Both the position numbers and the translations under genes were made by a program. Positions 26,117-36,208 of a DNA stretch of 64,000 nt are shown here, piece by piece (the stretch's first letter is position 1; each line of letters begins with the position of its first letter). The DNA comes from Flavobacteriaceae bacterium (GTDB lineage Bacteria > Bacteroidota > Bacteroidia > Flavobacteriales > Flavobacteriaceae): assembly GCA_018401115.1 (NCBI GenBank), contig JAGYKX010000005.1, positions 1 through 64,000 of the forward strand, written 5' to 3'. The notes under the pieces are model-generated. The model was not told where the DNA came from. It ran no database searches and saw nothing but the letters and a program-made list of their open reading frames with translations.

Positions 26117-28312
26117 ATGAAAACAGATTTCTCCCTACTTAGATTTAATGCTTTACTTCAAAGTTCACAGCAAATGTCTGTGCCAGTGAGCGAACCCAAT
26201 AGAAGGTCTTCCCTTTTTGGGAGCCATGTATTTAATGATTATAAGATGCTCCAATACCTCACAAAAGACGCTATTGGTGCTGTTAGAGATGCCATTACTT
26301 CAGGGAGTAAAATAGACAGAAAATTAGCAGACCAAGTGGCTGAAGGTATGAAAACTTGGGCCATAGAAATGGGGGCAACGCATTATACCCATTGGTTTCA
26401 GCCTTTAACAGGTGCAACCGCAGAAAAACATGACGCTTTTTTTGATATTCAAGATGGTCAAGCTTTAGAAATCTTTGGTGGGGCTCAATTGGTTCAACAA
26501 GAACCAGACGCCTCTAGTTTTCCCAGTGGGGGCATTAGAAATACCTTTGAAGCAAGAGGTTACACTGCTTGGGATCCTAGTTCTCCAGCTTTTGTATATG
26601 GTACCACGCTTTGTATTCCTACCATTTTTGTTTCTTATACCGGTGAAGCTTTGGACAATAAAGCACCGCTCTTAAGGGCTTTGAATGCTATAGATGAGGC
26701 AGCCACTGCCGTAGCCAAATATTTTGATAAAACAGTAACTAAGGTAAATGCTACTTTAGGTTGGGAACAAGAGTATTTCTTAATAGACAAGTCTTTAGCT
26801 TCTGCAAGAATAGACATAACGCTCACTGGAAGAACTTTGCTTGGCCATACGGCTGCAAAAGGACAACAATTAGAGGACCATTATTTTGGGGTAATTCCCT
26901 CAAGGGTTATTGGCTTTATGAGCGAGCTGGAGAAGGAGTGTATGGTTTTGGGCATTCCAGTAAAAACCAGACACAATGAGGTGGCACCCAATCAATTTGA
27001 ATTGGCACCAGTTTTTGAAGAAGCCAATTTAGCAGTAGATCACAACCTTCTTTTAATGGATGTGATGGATAAGGTTGCAGACAAGCACCATTTAAAAGTG
27101 TTGTTTCACGAAAAGCCTTTTGCTGGGATAAATGGCTCAGGAAAACACAACAATTGGTCTCTCGCTACAGATACTGGTATTAATTTATTGAGTCCAGGCT
27201 CTACGCCAATGAAGAATTTACAATTCCTGACTTTTTTTATTAATACTATTAAAGCCGTAGACACCTACGAATCGCTATTGAGGGCATCTATTGCTTCTGC
27301 AAGTAATGACCATAGATTGGGTGCCAATGAGGCGCCACCGGCCATTTTTTCTATTTTTATTGGAAAACAGCTTTCAGCAGTTTTAGATGAATTAGAAGGC
27401 GTGTCTTTGGGTAAATTATCACCGGAAGAAAAAACAGAACTCAAGCTCAATGTAGTGGGTAAAATTCCTGAAATACTCATGGATAATACGGACCGCAATA
27501 GGACTTCACCCTTTGCCTTTACAGGGAATAAATTCGAGATGAGGGGGGTGGGATCTAAAACCAATTGTGCCAAGCCAATGACGGTTTTAAATACTGCTGT
27601 AGCTCAGCAGTTGCAATTGTTTAAAAAAGAAGTAGACAACCTAATAGATCAAAAAGGACTCAAGAAAGATGAGGCCATCTTTAATGTACTCCGAGAGTAT
27701 ATAAAGTCTTCTAAACGCATTCGTTTCGAAGGAGATGGGTACAGTGAAGATTGGGAAAAAGAAGCGGCAAAAAGAAAGCTTAGTAATCTAAAGACTACTC
27801 CAGAAGCAGTGGCTGTTATGAGTGAAAAAGCCCATGTGACTTTATTTGAGCAAATGGGCGTGTTGAGTCCTATTGAATTAAAGGCCAGACAAGAAGTGGA
27901 GTGGGAAGCTTATGTCATGCATACCCAAATTGAAGGAAGGGTGTATGAGGAGTTGGTGTACAGTCAGATTTTACCTTCTGCCGTAGCTTACACGAATGTA
28001 TTATTAGATAACATAAGTAAAATAAGTGTAGTAATGGAGCAGGAGACTGCCTTAGAAGAGAGTGCACAGGGACAGGTCTTTTCTGAAATTAACAATCATG
28101 TGCAGGCTTTGAAAATAAGTGTAGACCATATGACTCAGGCCAGAAAAGCAGCCAATAAATTGGATAGTTCAAGTGGTAGGGCTCACGCTTATGCTTTTGA
28201 AGTAAAACCCTTATTTAGCGCCATTAGAACTCATGCAGATCAATTAGAAAAACTCATGAGTGACAGCCATTGGCCGTTGTTAAAATACAGGGAACTGTTA
28301 CAAATTAGATAA
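26117..28312 (+). CDS. glnN: Glutamine synthetase, type III
   Basis: A 731-residue GSIII, the large form known from Bacteroidota and cyanobacteria. Seen: LFGSHVFNDYKM near the N-terminus, WFQPLTGATAEKHD, GWEQEYFLIDKSLA, RHNEVAPNQFELAP, FAGINGSGKHNNWSL and RNRTSPFAFTGNKFEMR. The GSIII-specific N-terminal extension and C-terminal helical region (about residues 600-731) are both present. It provides a second glutamine-forming activity beside the divergent GSII. The upstream inverted repeat suggests nitrogen-dependent expression. Confidence 0.96.
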   Translation: MKTDFSLLRFNALLQSSQQMSVPVSEPNRRSSLFGSHVFNDYKMLQYLTKDAIGAVRDAITSGSKIDRKLADQVAEGMKTWAIEMGATHYTHWFQPLTGATAEKHDAFFDIQDGQALEIFGGAQLVQQEPDASSFPSGGIRNTFEARGYTAWDPSSPAFVYGTTLCIPTIFVSYTGEALDNKAPLLRALNAIDEAATAVAKYFDKTVTKVNATLGWEQEYFLIDKSLASARIDITLTGRTLLGHTAAKGQQLEDHYFGVIPSRVIGFMSELEKECMVLGIPVKTRHNEVAPNQFELAPVFEEANLAVDHNLLLMDVMDKVADKHHLKVLFHEKPFAGINGSGKHNNWSLATDTGINLLSPGSTPMKNLQFLTFFINTIKAVDTYESLLRASIASASNDHRLGANEAPPAIFSIFIGKQLSAVLDELEGVSLGKLSPEEKTELKLNVVGKIPEILMDNTDRNRTSPFAFTGNKFEMRGVGSKTNCAKPMTVLNTAVAQQLQLFKKEVDNLIDQKGLKKDEAIFNVLREYIKSSKRIRFEGDGYSEDWEKEAAKRKLSNLKTTPEAVAVMSEKAHVTLFEQMGVLSPIELKARQEVEWEAYVMHTQIEGRVYEELVYSQILPSAVAYTNVLLDNISKISVVMEQETALEESAQGQVFSEINNHVQALKISVDHMTQARKAANKLDSSSGRAHAYAFEVKPLFSAIRTHADQLEKLMSDSHWPLLKYRELLQIR

Positions 28313-28371
28313 ATCTCCAAAAGATTGTATGCTATTGGGGATAAGTTTTGGGAATATTATGCTACAATAGC

Positions 28372-28401
28372 TTGAACTTTTTAAGGATTCCCTTATTTTT
28401 G
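28372..28401 (+). promoter_or_regulatory. Promoter of the purM operon
   Basis: TTG at 28372-28374, a 19-base spacer and TATTTTTG at 28394-28401 match Bacteroidota -33/-7 consensus. The start codon is only 16 bases further, giving a very short leader. Confidence 0.65.
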
Positions 28402-28417
28402 CACAAAAGACGCATTA

Positions 28418-29596
28418 ATGGATTCAAATCAGCAGGGAAGGTATAGTCAAAGAGGGGTTTCAGCGGCAAAGGAAGACGTTCATAACGCTATAAAGAATAT
28501 AGATAAAGGACTTTTTCCAAAGGCTTTCTGCAAAATTGTCCCCGACCACCTAACTGGAGATTCAGATTATTGTTTGGTCATGCATGCAGATGGAGCGGGT
28601 ACAAAGTCTTCTTTAGCCTATATGTATTGGAAACAAACTGGAGACCTTTCGGTTTGGAAGGGCATTGCTCAGGACGCGCTCATTATGAATATAGATGACC
28701 TTATTTGTGTAGGCGCTACAGACCACATTATGTTGTCTTCTACCATTGGTAGGAATAAAAATTTAATTCCGGCTGAGGTGCTTTCTGCCATAATTAATGG
28801 AACGGAAGAACTTATCAATGATCTATCAAAACACGGCATTATTATTCATAGTACAGGCGGTGAAACCGCCGATGTTGGCGATCTTGTCCGTACCATCATT
28901 GTAGATTCTACCGTAACAGCGCGATTACCCAGAAAAAACGTCATAGACAACGCCAATATTAAGGCAGGTGATGTTATTGTAGGTTTCTCCTCTTCTGGAC
29001 AAGCTAGTTATGAGACTGAGTACAACGGAGGAATGGGGAGTAATGGTCTTACTTCTGCACGCCACGACGTTTTTGGCCAAGGTTTGGCGCAAAAATTTCC
29101 AGAAAGTTTTGATCCTTCAGTTTCAAGTGATTTGGTTTATTCTGGTGCCCTTGGGCTCACAGATGCTGTAGAAGGAAGTCCAGTAAATGCAGGTAAGTTG
29201 GTACTTTCCCCCACAAGGACTTATGCCCCAATCGTAAAGAAAATACTCAGTAAATACAATGCAGAAGACATTCATGGAATGGTGCATTGTAGTGGTGGTG
29301 CTCAAACAAAAATCTTACATTTTGTAGAAGGACTCCATATTATCAAAGACAATATGTTCGAGGTGCCTGTGCTTTTTAAAATGATTCAGGAACAATCTAA
29401 TACATCTTGGAGAGAGATGTATGAAGTATTTAATTGTGGCCATAGGTTGGAGTTATATGTAAATCCTGCTGTGGCACAAGATCTTATTGTTATTTCCAAT
29501 TCATTTGGTGTAGCTGCTCAAATCATTGGTAGGGTAGCGGACAGTGATTCTAAAAAACTAACTATAGAGAGTTCTTACGGAACTTTTGAATATTAA
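28418..29596 (+). CDS. purM: Phosphoribosylformylglycinamidine cyclo-ligase (AIR synthase)
   Basis: A 392-residue PurM, longer than the E. coli enzyme (345) as in other Bacteroidota. It closes FGAM to AIR in purine synthesis. Seen: RYSQRGVSAAKEDVHNAI, VMHADGAGTKSSLAY, DALIMNIDDLICVGA, HSTGGETADVGDLV and the C-terminal HGMVHCSGGAQTKIL. It heads a likely operon with prfA, pyrF and a hydrolase gene, with gaps of 46, 52 and 32 bp. Confidence 0.93.
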   Translation: MDSNQQGRYSQRGVSAAKEDVHNAIKNIDKGLFPKAFCKIVPDHLTGDSDYCLVMHADGAGTKSSLAYMYWKQTGDLSVWKGIAQDALIMNIDDLICVGATDHIMLSSTIGRNKNLIPAEVLSAIINGTEELINDLSKHGIIIHSTGGETADVGDLVRTIIVDSTVTARLPRKNVIDNANIKAGDVIVGFSSSGQASYETEYNGGMGSNGLTSARHDVFGQGLAQKFPESFDPSVSSDLVYSGALGLTDAVEGSPVNAGKLVLSPTRTYAPIVKKILSKYNAEDIHGMVHCSGGAQTKILHFVEGLHIIKDNMFEVPVLFKMIQEQSNTSWREMYEVFNCGHRLELYVNPAVAQDLIVISNSFGVAAQIIGRVADSDSKKLTIESSYGTFEY

Positions 29597-29642
29597 GAAG
29601 GTCAATTTATTGTACCTTTACAGGAACAACTAGCTCAAATTT

Positions 29643-30719
29643 ATGTTAGAAAAATTACATGTTGTAAAACAGCGTTTTGACGAAGTCTCTGATTTGATTA
29701 TCCAACCAGATGTCATACAAGACCAAAAGCGTTATGTGCAGCTCAACAAAGAATACAAGGATTTAAAATCACTTATGGATAAAAGAGAGTTATATATCTC
29801 TTTAACCAATAATATTGAGGAGTCTCAAGAGATAATAGATGATGGATCAGATGCTGAAATGGTAGAAATGGCTAAAATTCAAATGGATGAGGCCAAAGCT
29901 GCTCTGCCAGCTTTAGAAGAAGAAATTAAGTTTTTACTCATCCCAAAAGAACCAGAAGACGCCAAGAACGTTGTGATGGAGATTCGCGCAGGTACTGGAG
30001 GAGATGAAGCCAGTATTTTTGCTGGAGACCTTTTTAGAATGTATACGAAATACTGTGAGTCTAGAGGATGGAAAACCAATGTGATTGACTTAAGTGAAGG
30101 AACTTCTGGAGGGTATAAAGAAATACAGTTCGAGGTTAATGGAGAAGATGTATATGGAACATTAAAATTTGAAGCAGGAGTTCACCGTGTTCAAAGGGTC
30201 CCGCAGACAGAAACTCAAGGTAGGGTTCACACGAGTGCTGCTACTGTTATGGTGTTACCTGAGGCAGAGGAATTTGACGTTCAAATAGATCCAAAAGATG
30301 TTAGAATAGACTTCTTCTGTTCCTCAGGACCAGGAGGTCAGTCTGTAAATACCACCTATTCTGCAGTAAGGCTAACGCACCTTCCAACAGGATTAGTAGC
30401 CCAGTGTCAAGACCAAAAATCCCAACACAAAAATAAAGACAAAGCCTTTATTGTGTTAAGATCTAGGCTGTACGACATGGAATTGGCTAAAAAGCAAGAA
30501 GCAGATGCGGCTAAGAGAAATTCTCAAGTAAGCTCAGGAGATAGGTCTGCAAAAATTAGAACCTACAACTACCCTCAAGGTAGGGTAACAGACCACCGTA
30601 TAGGACTAACCTTGTATGACTTACAGAATATTGTCAATGGAGACATTCAAAGGATTCTGGATGAGTTAATGCTTGTAGACAATACCGAGAAATTGAAAGA
30701 AGCTTCTGAGGTATTTTAG
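29643..30719 (+). CDS. prfA: Peptide chain release factor 1
   Basis: A 358-residue class I release factor recognising UAA and UAG. The GGQ peptidyl-tRNA hydrolysis motif is in [18 protein letters not shown]. The stop-codon-reading PxT is [17 protein letters not shown], with Q in the middle where E. coli has [21 protein letters not shown] is a further RF1 block. The RF1-type sequence distinguishes it from RF2, and no programmed frameshift is present. Confidence 0.96.
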   Translation: MLEKLHVVKQRFDEVSDLIIQPDVIQDQKRYVQLNKEYKDLKSLMDKRELYISLTNNIEESQEIIDDGSDAEMVEMAKIQMDEAKAALPALEEEIKFLLIPKEPEDAKNVVMEIRAGTGGDEASIFAGDLFRMYTKYCESRGWKTNVIDLSEGTSGGYKEIQFEVNGEDVYGTLKFEAGVHRVQRVPQTETQGRVHTSAATVMVLPEAEEFDVQIDPKDVRIDFFCSSGPGGQSVNTTYSAVRLTHLPTGLVAQCQDQKSQHKNKDKAFIVLRSRLYDMELAKKQEADAAKRNSQVSSGDRSAKIRTYNYPQGRVTDHRIGLTLYDLQNIVNGDIQRILDELMLVDNTEKLKEASEVF

Positions 30720-30771
30720 TCCCACAGCTTTAAAACTATAATCTGGTCTTGAGCCAGTGTAAAAATTAAAC

Positions 30772-31599
30772 ATGACGCTTCCTTTCTTAATCGATCAGAT
30801 TGAAAAAAAATCATCTTTCCTTTGCGTGGGACTGGATGTAGATTTAGGTAAAATCCCGGCCCACCTTTTAAAAGAGGAGGATCCTATATTCGCTTTTAAT
30901 AAAGCCATTATAGATGCCACCCATTCCTATGCGGTAGCTTATAAGCCCAATATGGCCTTTTATGAAGCCTATGGTGTTAAAGGATGGTTGGCATTAGAAA
31001 AAACCATTCAATATTTAAATCTTAATTATCCAGAGGTCTTTACAATCGCAGATGCTAAAAGAGGTGATATTGGTAACACAGCCAGTAGGTATGCCAAAGC
31101 TTTCTTTGAAGATCTGGGGTTTGACTCCTTAACGGTTGCCCCTTATATGGGTAAGGATTCGGTAGAGCCCTTTTTAGCTTTTGAAGATAAATTCACCATT
31201 TTACTAGGACTTACCTCAAATCCTGGTGCAGCAGATTTTGAAATGTTGCCAATGGCAAATGGTAAATATTTGTACGAAACTGTAATCGAAACAGCTGCCC
31301 AATACAAAAACGCACGCCAGTTAATGTATGTGGTTGGTGCTACACAGGCCAATGCTATAAAAGACATCAGGGCTTTGGTTCCAGATAGTTTTTTATTGGT
31401 TCCTGGTGTGGGTGCTCAAGGAGGCAGTTTAAAAGAGGTTTGTTCAGAAGGTCTTAATGACCAAGTAGGTTTATTGGTGAATTCTTCCAGGGGTATTATA
31501 TACGCTTCTTCAGGAGAAGATTTTGCTTTAGCAGCAGCTGAACAGGCCGCTTTATTGCAGGCTGAAATGGCTGTTATTTTAAATCTAAAGAAAAAATAA
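30772..31599 (+). CDS. pyrF: Orotidine 5'-phosphate decarboxylase (type 2)
   Basis: A 275-residue enzyme performing the last step of UMP synthesis. Catalytic block [20 protein letters not shown] carries the DxKxxD-type lysine and aspartates. Phosphate-binding segments [10 protein letters not shown] and [11 protein letters not shown] are also present. The length and motifs place it in the longer mycobacterial/Bacteroidota type 2 group. Another pyrimidine gene, pyrD, is at 58711 but not in the same operon. Confidence 0.95.
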   Translation: MTLPFLIDQIEKKSSFLCVGLDVDLGKIPAHLLKEEDPIFAFNKAIIDATHSYAVAYKPNMAFYEAYGVKGWLALEKTIQYLNLNYPEVFTIADAKRGDIGNTASRYAKAFFEDLGFDSLTVAPYMGKDSVEPFLAFEDKFTILLGLTSNPGAADFEMLPMANGKYLYETVIETAAQYKNARQLMYVVGATQANAIKDIRALVPDSFLLVPGVGAQGGSLKEVCSEGLNDQVGLLVNSSRGIIYASSGEDFALAAAEQAALLQAEMAVILNLKKK

Positions 31600-31631
31600 T
31601 TTCCTATTTTAGAAGAATGTTAGCCAAATGA

Positions 31632-32453
31632 TTGGTTAAAACATTTTATATTGATCTCGTAAATTCCCTCGTATTGATTCATTACAATTGTTATAGAAAT
31701 CCAGAAGCCCAAGAGTGGGTTACTTTTGTTCATGGTGCTGGAGGGAGTTCTTCTATTTGGTTTAAGCAATTAAAAGCTTTTAGGAAAATTTATAATGTAT
31801 TGCTCTTGGATCTCAGAGGACATGGAGATTCTAAAATGCCTTTGAAACAAGCTTTTGATAAAAAATATACTTTTAATGCCATTACCCAAGATATTATTGA
31901 GGTGTTGGATTATGAAAAAATAGAAAAATCACACTTTATTGGTATTTCACTAGGGACTATATTAATTAGAAACCTTGCAGAAAAAAGGCCAGAGCGAGTA
32001 ATGAGTATGATTATGGGTGGGGCTATTTTAAAACTCAATTTCAGGTCGCAAGTGCTCATGCGTTTGGGGGTAATGTTTAAGTCTGTGGTGCCTTATTTGT
32101 GGCTGTACTCTTTCTTTGCTTTTGTGATTATGCCTAATAAGAATCATAGAGAATCTAGGACACTCTTTGTTAGAGAAGCAAAAAAACTGTATCAGAAAGA
32201 GTTCATAAAGTGGTTTAAGCTCACTGCTGAAATTAATCCATTACTTCGTTTTTTTAGGAATGTTGAGGTTAAGATTCCAACATTATATGTTATGGGTGAA
32301 GAGGATTATTTGTTTTTACCCTCTGTTAGAAAAATGACTGAGGCACATTTGTCTGCCTCTCTTTTTGTAGTAGAATCTTGCGGGCACGTTGTGAATGTAG
32401 AGCAACCTGAAGTTTTTAATTCGGCGGTGCTTTCTTATTTAGGAAAGCTTTAG
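31632..32453 (+). CDS. Alpha/beta hydrolase
   Basis: About 273 residues from a TTG start at 31632; no ATG is nearby in frame. Alpha/beta-hydrolase features: oxyanion loop FVHGAGGSSSIW, nucleophile elbow FIGISLGTILIRN with the serine, an acid in MGEEDYLF and a histidine in ESCGHVVNVEQPE. It is cytoplasmic with no signal peptide. The substrate is unknown. It is probably the last gene of the purM operon. Confidence 0.85.
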   Translation: MVKTFYIDLVNSLVLIHYNCYRNPEAQEWVTFVHGAGGSSSIWFKQLKAFRKIYNVLLLDLRGHGDSKMPLKQAFDKKYTFNAITQDIIEVLDYEKIEKSHFIGISLGTILIRNLAEKRPERVMSMIMGGAILKLNFRSQVLMRLGVMFKSVVPYLWLYSFFAFVIMPNKNHRESRTLFVREAKKLYQKEFIKWFKLTAEINPLLRFFRNVEVKIPTLYVMGEEDYLFLPSVRKMTEAHLSASLFVVESCGHVVNVEQPEVFNSAVLSYLGKL

Positions 32454-32669
32454 TCTGATCACTGATAATAGAACCGTCTTAACTATATCAGGGCAGAATT
32501 CATACAGAACCATACTTAACGCATTGCATTTCTAGATCTTTTACTCAACTGATTTGTTAAACAGACAAAACCAGCGTCTCCACCGGTTTTATGCTGACTA
32601 AATCTAAAAAATAATGAAAAAAAATTACGCTCGTTAATCTAATAACTCATTTATTTTGTCATTATTGTT

Positions 32670-33056
32670 TTATCCCATAGAAGTTTTGGACCATTTTTGG
32701 AATAGGAGCATAAACTGTTTTACCTCATTCCTGTAGGCTTGAAGGTATTCTTGAGGAGATTTACTGTGGTATTCTAAACCCCTACAGTATCCATGAATGT
32801 TTTTTCCAATGCAGTTAATGAAAGCTAAGGTATTTTTTCGCTCTTCATGATTATGGACAAGAGAAAGGTTTTTTAGACTGCTTAATAATTGCTTGCTGTC
32901 TCCGAGAAGGCTATGAAGGATGTTGTGGTTTAAACTCCAGTGTTTATAATCTTTAAGTAGCTCGTGGTCATAATAGAAATAAACCGCCAAAGCATTGCTT
33001 AGCCGCTCCAATTCAGTGGCTTTATATTCTAAGTGCTTGGGTGTTTTAGTACGCAA
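32670..33056 (-). CDS. Hypothetical protein, helical
   Basis: A 128-residue soluble protein predicted by eye to be all-helical, rich in leucine, histidine and lysine, with no signal peptide or membrane helix. I do not recognise the family. It is transcribed divergently from the Lrp-like regulator (116 bp to that start), so the regulator might control it. Confidence 0.6.
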   Translation of the reverse strand: MRTKTPKHLEYKATELERLSNALAVYFYYDHELLKDYKHWSLNHNILHSLLGDSKQLLSSLKNLSLVHNHEERKNTLAFINCIGKNIHGYCRGLEYHSKSPQEYLQAYRNEVKQFMLLFQKWSKTSMG

Positions 33057-33171
33057 TGAGAAGATTTTAATTTATGGTAAAAATAAGTGTAATTGAAATT
33101 GAATTAATTTCTTTTATATAGATAAATAATGTTTTTTCTTTATATTGCAAATTATTATAATATTTTTTCTT

Positions 33172-33618
33172 ATGATTAAAAAGCCTGATCGTTTAAACAA
33201 TAAGATCATTGCCGCTTTGCAGAAGAATGCTAGGGTGTCTTTTGCTGAAATTGGTAGGATTGTTGGCTTAACACCACCAGCGGTCGCGGAACGGGTTAAA
33301 AAACTGGAAGATACGGCCGTAATATTGAAATATCATACAGAGGTGTCTTATACTCAAATGGGGTATCAGCTAAAAGCGATGATAACTCTAAGGGCTTTTG
33401 TGGGTAAATTGAAGCCTTTTTTAGAAGTCGTAAAATCCTATCCTGAGGTAGTGAATTGTTACCGGATTACGGGCAATGAAAATATCATGATGGAGGTAGT
33501 GCTTAAAGACCAACAACACCTTGAGAAATTTATAGATACCCTTATCCAATACGGCGAAACTAGAACACATATTATTTTGTCTGAAGTTGTTTCCTCGGCA
33601 CCTATATACGCTAATTGA
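33172..33618 (+). CDS. Lrp/AsnC family transcriptional regulator
   Basis: About 148 residues from ATG 33172; an upstream in-frame start at 33145 would add nine hydrophobic residues not expected in this family. The N-terminal winged HTH is LNNKIIAALQKNARVSFAEI then GLTPPAVAERVKKLED. The C-terminal RAM/AsnC ligand domain has VVNCYRITGNENIMMEV. It senses an amino acid or similar ligand; the ligand is unknown. Potential target genes lie on both sides. Confidence 0.92.
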   Translation: MIKKPDRLNNKIIAALQKNARVSFAEIGRIVGLTPPAVAERVKKLEDTAVILKYHTEVSYTQMGYQLKAMITLRAFVGKLKPFLEVVKSYPEVVNCYRITGNENIMMEVVLKDQQHLEKFIDTLIQYGETRTHIILSEVVSSAPIYAN

Positions 33619-33640
33619 TCACTTTGGGTTATATTTGAAT

Positions 33641-34321
33641 ATGCATTACAAATACTTCTTTGTATCCTTATTTTTTATGCTTTTAAGCTTGAATCCTATT
33701 CAAGCCCAAGATATTATCTCTGAAAAAAAGACAGAAAGGGCCTTTAAAAAAGAGCAAAGGCAGCTTAGGCGAATGAGCCGTAAGTATACTGATTCTCTGA
33801 CGTATAAGGCGCAGTATTATCAGTATGTCCTTTTGGAAGATTTAGATACTAGAAATTTCGAAAACTTGGGTTGGTGGCAGTACCAATACAATTACTACAA
33901 TACTATTGCCAACAAAAAGTCTGCGAATCTTTCCCAGAGAGAGAAAATTGTGGTTGAATATGCTAAAAATGCGATTGTTTTAATGGTTTCTATGCTAAGA
34001 CGGTCTTACGATATTGAGGCCAACAGACCAGCCGCTATTAGAGATATTCCTGGGGTGGTTTTTTTATTGATGCTGAGAACAATTGTCAATCCTCAAGACT
34101 ATTTTGCCTATTTGGCTGTAATTTCTTATAGTAGTAAGATGGAAGACTACGGAACAGCGCTATTCTATGTAGAAGCACTTTTAGAAAATGGATATAAAGA
34201 TTTAGACACCCTTGGCGCACTTCCAGAAACTGGTTTACTAAGAATAATGCCTGAATACCAAGCATTGTTAGAAGTGTATTTAAATAAAGGATTGTATGGG
34301 ATTAGAGAAGAGGATTCGTAG
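33641..34321 (+). CDS. Secreted hypothetical protein
   Basis: About 226 residues from ATG 33641, giving a clear signal peptide (MHYKYFFVSLFFMLLSLNPIQAQ). The mature part starts with a charged coil (KKTERAFKKEQRQLRRMSRK) and is helical, with YFAYLAVISYSSKMEDYGTA and FYVEALLENGYKDLDTLGAL suggesting TPR-like helices. I do not recognise the family. It starts 23 bp after the Lrp-like gene and overlaps the next gene by 26 bp, so the three are likely co-transcribed. Confidence 0.65.
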   Translation: MHYKYFFVSLFFMLLSLNPIQAQDIISEKKTERAFKKEQRQLRRMSRKYTDSLTYKAQYYQYVLLEDLDTRNFENLGWWQYQYNYYNTIANKKSANLSQREKIVVEYAKNAIVLMVSMLRRSYDIEANRPAAIRDIPGVVFLLMLRTIVNPQDYFAYLAVISYSSKMEDYGTALFYVEALLENGYKDLDTLGALPETGLLRIMPEYQALLEVYLNKGLYGIREEDS

Positions 34322-34997
34322 TATTATTGGATTGTTTTTTTTGTTACATGGTTTTTTCCTGATCTCATGTAAACAATCCAAAAAATACCATGATACTGAA
34401 GTTCAAACTATAAATATAGTGGGTGAAGGGGTTTTTAATACTCAAGCAGAAAGGGATAGTATTCTTCAATCTGTTTTGGATTTTCAAGAAGAATTAAACG
34501 CTTCATTTAAAGATCCTGAGGAGTCTCCTTTGGTGGATAAGGATAAAATGAATTTTGAAAGTTTGGATTACTTTTTACCCAATGCGGATTATGTGATTCG
34601 GGCTAAATTGATTAGAACCCCTAATGCGCTTCCGTTCGGTATGCCAACAACAACAGATAGAATTTCTCAAGAACGGGTATATGGTCGTTTACAATTTAAT
34701 TTAAAGGGGAAACCATTTTCTTTAGAAGTGTATCAGAGTTTGGATCTTTTAGAAAAAGAAGGTTATGAAGATTATTTATTTCTTCCCTTCACAGATCTCA
34801 CTAATGGTAATGAAACTTATGGTGGTGGTAGATATTTAGATCTGAGAATGGTCCAAGGAGATTCTATTTGGATAGACTTTAATAAGTCGTATAATCCCTA
34901 TTGTGCTTACAATAAAAAATATTCATGTCCTGTTGTACCTTCGCAGAATCATCTTGAAATTGATGTTCAGGCAGGTGTTAAGGCATTTATTAAATAA
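34296..34997 (+). CDS. DUF1684 family lipoprotein
   Basis: A 233-residue protein with a lipoprotein signal (FLLHGFFLISC, lipid-modified cysteine near residue 25). Its C-terminal two-thirds matches DUF1684: YGRLQFNLKGKPFSLEVYQS, GGGRYLDLRMV, DFNKSYNPYCAYNKKYSCP and a final HLEIDVQAGVKAF. Function is unknown; the conserved DFNxAxNPxCAY block suggests a binding or enzymatic site. A strong terminator follows immediately. Confidence 0.88.
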   Translation: MGLEKRIRSIIGLFFLLHGFFLISCKQSKKYHDTEVQTINIVGEGVFNTQAERDSILQSVLDFQEELNASFKDPEESPLVDKDKMNFESLDYFLPNADYVIRAKLIRTPNALPFGMPTTTDRISQERVYGRLQFNLKGKPFSLEVYQSLDLLEKEGYEDYLFLPFTDLTNGNETYGGGRYLDLRMVQGDSIWIDFNKSYNPYCAYNKKYSCPVVPSQNHLEIDVQAGVKAFIK

Positions 34998-35029
34998 AAA
35001 AACCAGTCTTTGAAAAAGACTGGTTTTTT
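34997..35029. terminator. Bidirectional terminator
   Basis: Arms AAAAAACCAGTCTT / AAGACTGGTTTTTT are perfect over 14 bp with a short loop. It serves the DUF1684 gene on plus and the porin gene (stop 35073) on minus. Confidence 0.9.
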
Positions 35030-35072
35030 AAACTAAACTTAACTAATACCTATCCTGTAATGCTATGGGGAT

Positions 35073-36131
35073 TTAAAAGGCATATACTGCTGCTAGTACA
35101 AAAGAAGAAAGGCTCTTTTGTGGGGCAAATTTTGTATCTAAAAAACTTTCATCAGAACCATTGTCTATTCTGATTTCTGGCTTTAAAATAAGGTTTCCTA
35201 TGGACGCACTTCCTGTAAGTGTTAGGGCAAAAACGCTAGAATCTGCCACACCACTATCTGTTTGGTCTATGGCGCCATAAGCACCACTTTCTACAAAGTA
35301 TTCTCCTCTTAAGCCAATGGCAAAAGTGTCTGAAGTGGTTAGTTGCGGATATAATGCTACTCCTGAGAATCCAACACCGTCATTGTCATAAATGGCTCCG
35401 TTGAGTCCTAAGTAAAAATTTTCTGTAATAGAAAAGCCTCCAGTGTAATCTAATTCATAAGCACCGCTATCTGTTAATAAATTTAGGAATTGACCTTTGT
35501 AGCCTAGTTGCGCTCCAAAAGCATAAATTCCTGTTGGGTTGTATTCTGTCAGATCTGTTGGGTTAAAGATTCCGAGCATGGCAGAGAAATCTTCACTCAG
35601 TGCAAAATCTGCTTTTATTCCTGTATGGCTAAAAGGTCCGTAAGAGAATAAGTATGAAGTACTGTAGTTGAAATTTGCTACTGGAGATATTACTTCGTAG
35701 CCTAAAAAGGTGTTGAAATTACCCATGGTTAAGGTAACCTTATCGCTCACATTCCAATACATATACAATTGGTTTACAATATTTCCGGTTGCAGAATACA
35801 TTGGGGAGTTAAAAATAGCATCTGTACCTCTTGGTCCAAAGACTAAGTCTGCTACGAATCCAACTTTTTCCCCTTCGTAAGCTGCTACTACATTGGCCAT
35901 ACCTAAAGCAAATCCTGGTAAATTAGCAAATGAGCTTCCAGGTGCCATGGTGTTTTCTCCTACATTTGGAGCGTTTAAATTGCCCCTGAAATAAGCGTCT
36001 ACCGTTCCACTAATGCTAAATTTTGGTGTAGTTTCTTCTTCTGCCTCTTGAGCGAAAGTTAATGTTGTTGCTGTTAATGCCGCACTTAGCATTAAAAATT
36101 TTGCGTTATTTGTAAAAGTTTTAAAAATCAT
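35073..36131 (-). CDS. Outer-membrane beta-barrel porin associated with the nitrogen operon
   Basis: A 352-residue secreted protein. The signal peptide ends TLTFAQ, an acidic linker (EAEEETTP) follows, and then repeated amphipathic strands typical of barrel porins, closing with the C-terminal aromatic strand SSFVLAAVYAF. The start SGTVDAYFRGN and LYMYWNVSDKVTLTMGNFN resemble flavobacterial putative porins. It lies 77 bp after amtB in a PII-AmtB-porin order, suggesting a nitrogen-linked outer-membrane channel. The solute is not known. Confidence 0.85.
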   Translation of the reverse strand: MIFKTFTNNAKFLMLSAALTATTLTFAQEAEEETTPKFSISGTVDAYFRGNLNAPNVGENTMAPGSSFANLPGFALGMANVVAAYEGEKVGFVADLVFGPRGTDAIFNSPMYSATGNIVNQLYMYWNVSDKVTLTMGNFNTFLGYEVISPVANFNYSTSYLFSYGPFSHTGIKADFALSEDFSAMLGIFNPTDLTEYNPTGIYAFGAQLGYKGQFLNLLTDSGAYELDYTGGFSITENFYLGLNGAIYDNDGVGFSGVALYPQLTTSDTFAIGLRGEYFVESGAYGAIDQTDSGVADSSVFALTLTGSASIGNLILKPEIRIDNGSDESFLDTKFAPQKSLSSFVLAAVYAF

Positions 36132-36160
36132 GAGAATTTGGTTTTAAATGGTTTTTAACA

Positions 36161-36188
36161 AACGGAGCGTTCTGCAAAACGCTCCGTT
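36161..36188 (-). terminator. Inverted repeat between amtB and the porin gene
   Basis: Perfect 11-bp arms AACGGAGCGTT / AACGCTCCGTT with a six-base loop. On the minus strand it is followed by TTTGTT rather than a T-run. It may act as a partial terminator or protect the 3' end of the amtB mRNA, allowing unequal expression of amtB and the porin gene. Confidence 0.55.
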
Positions 36189-36208
36189 GCTGTTTCTATA
36201 GGTTTTGT

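Noticed and set aside
27265-27573. Minus-strand frame within the GSIII gene
   Set aside because: Shadow of the strongly conserved GSIII reading frame on the plus strand.
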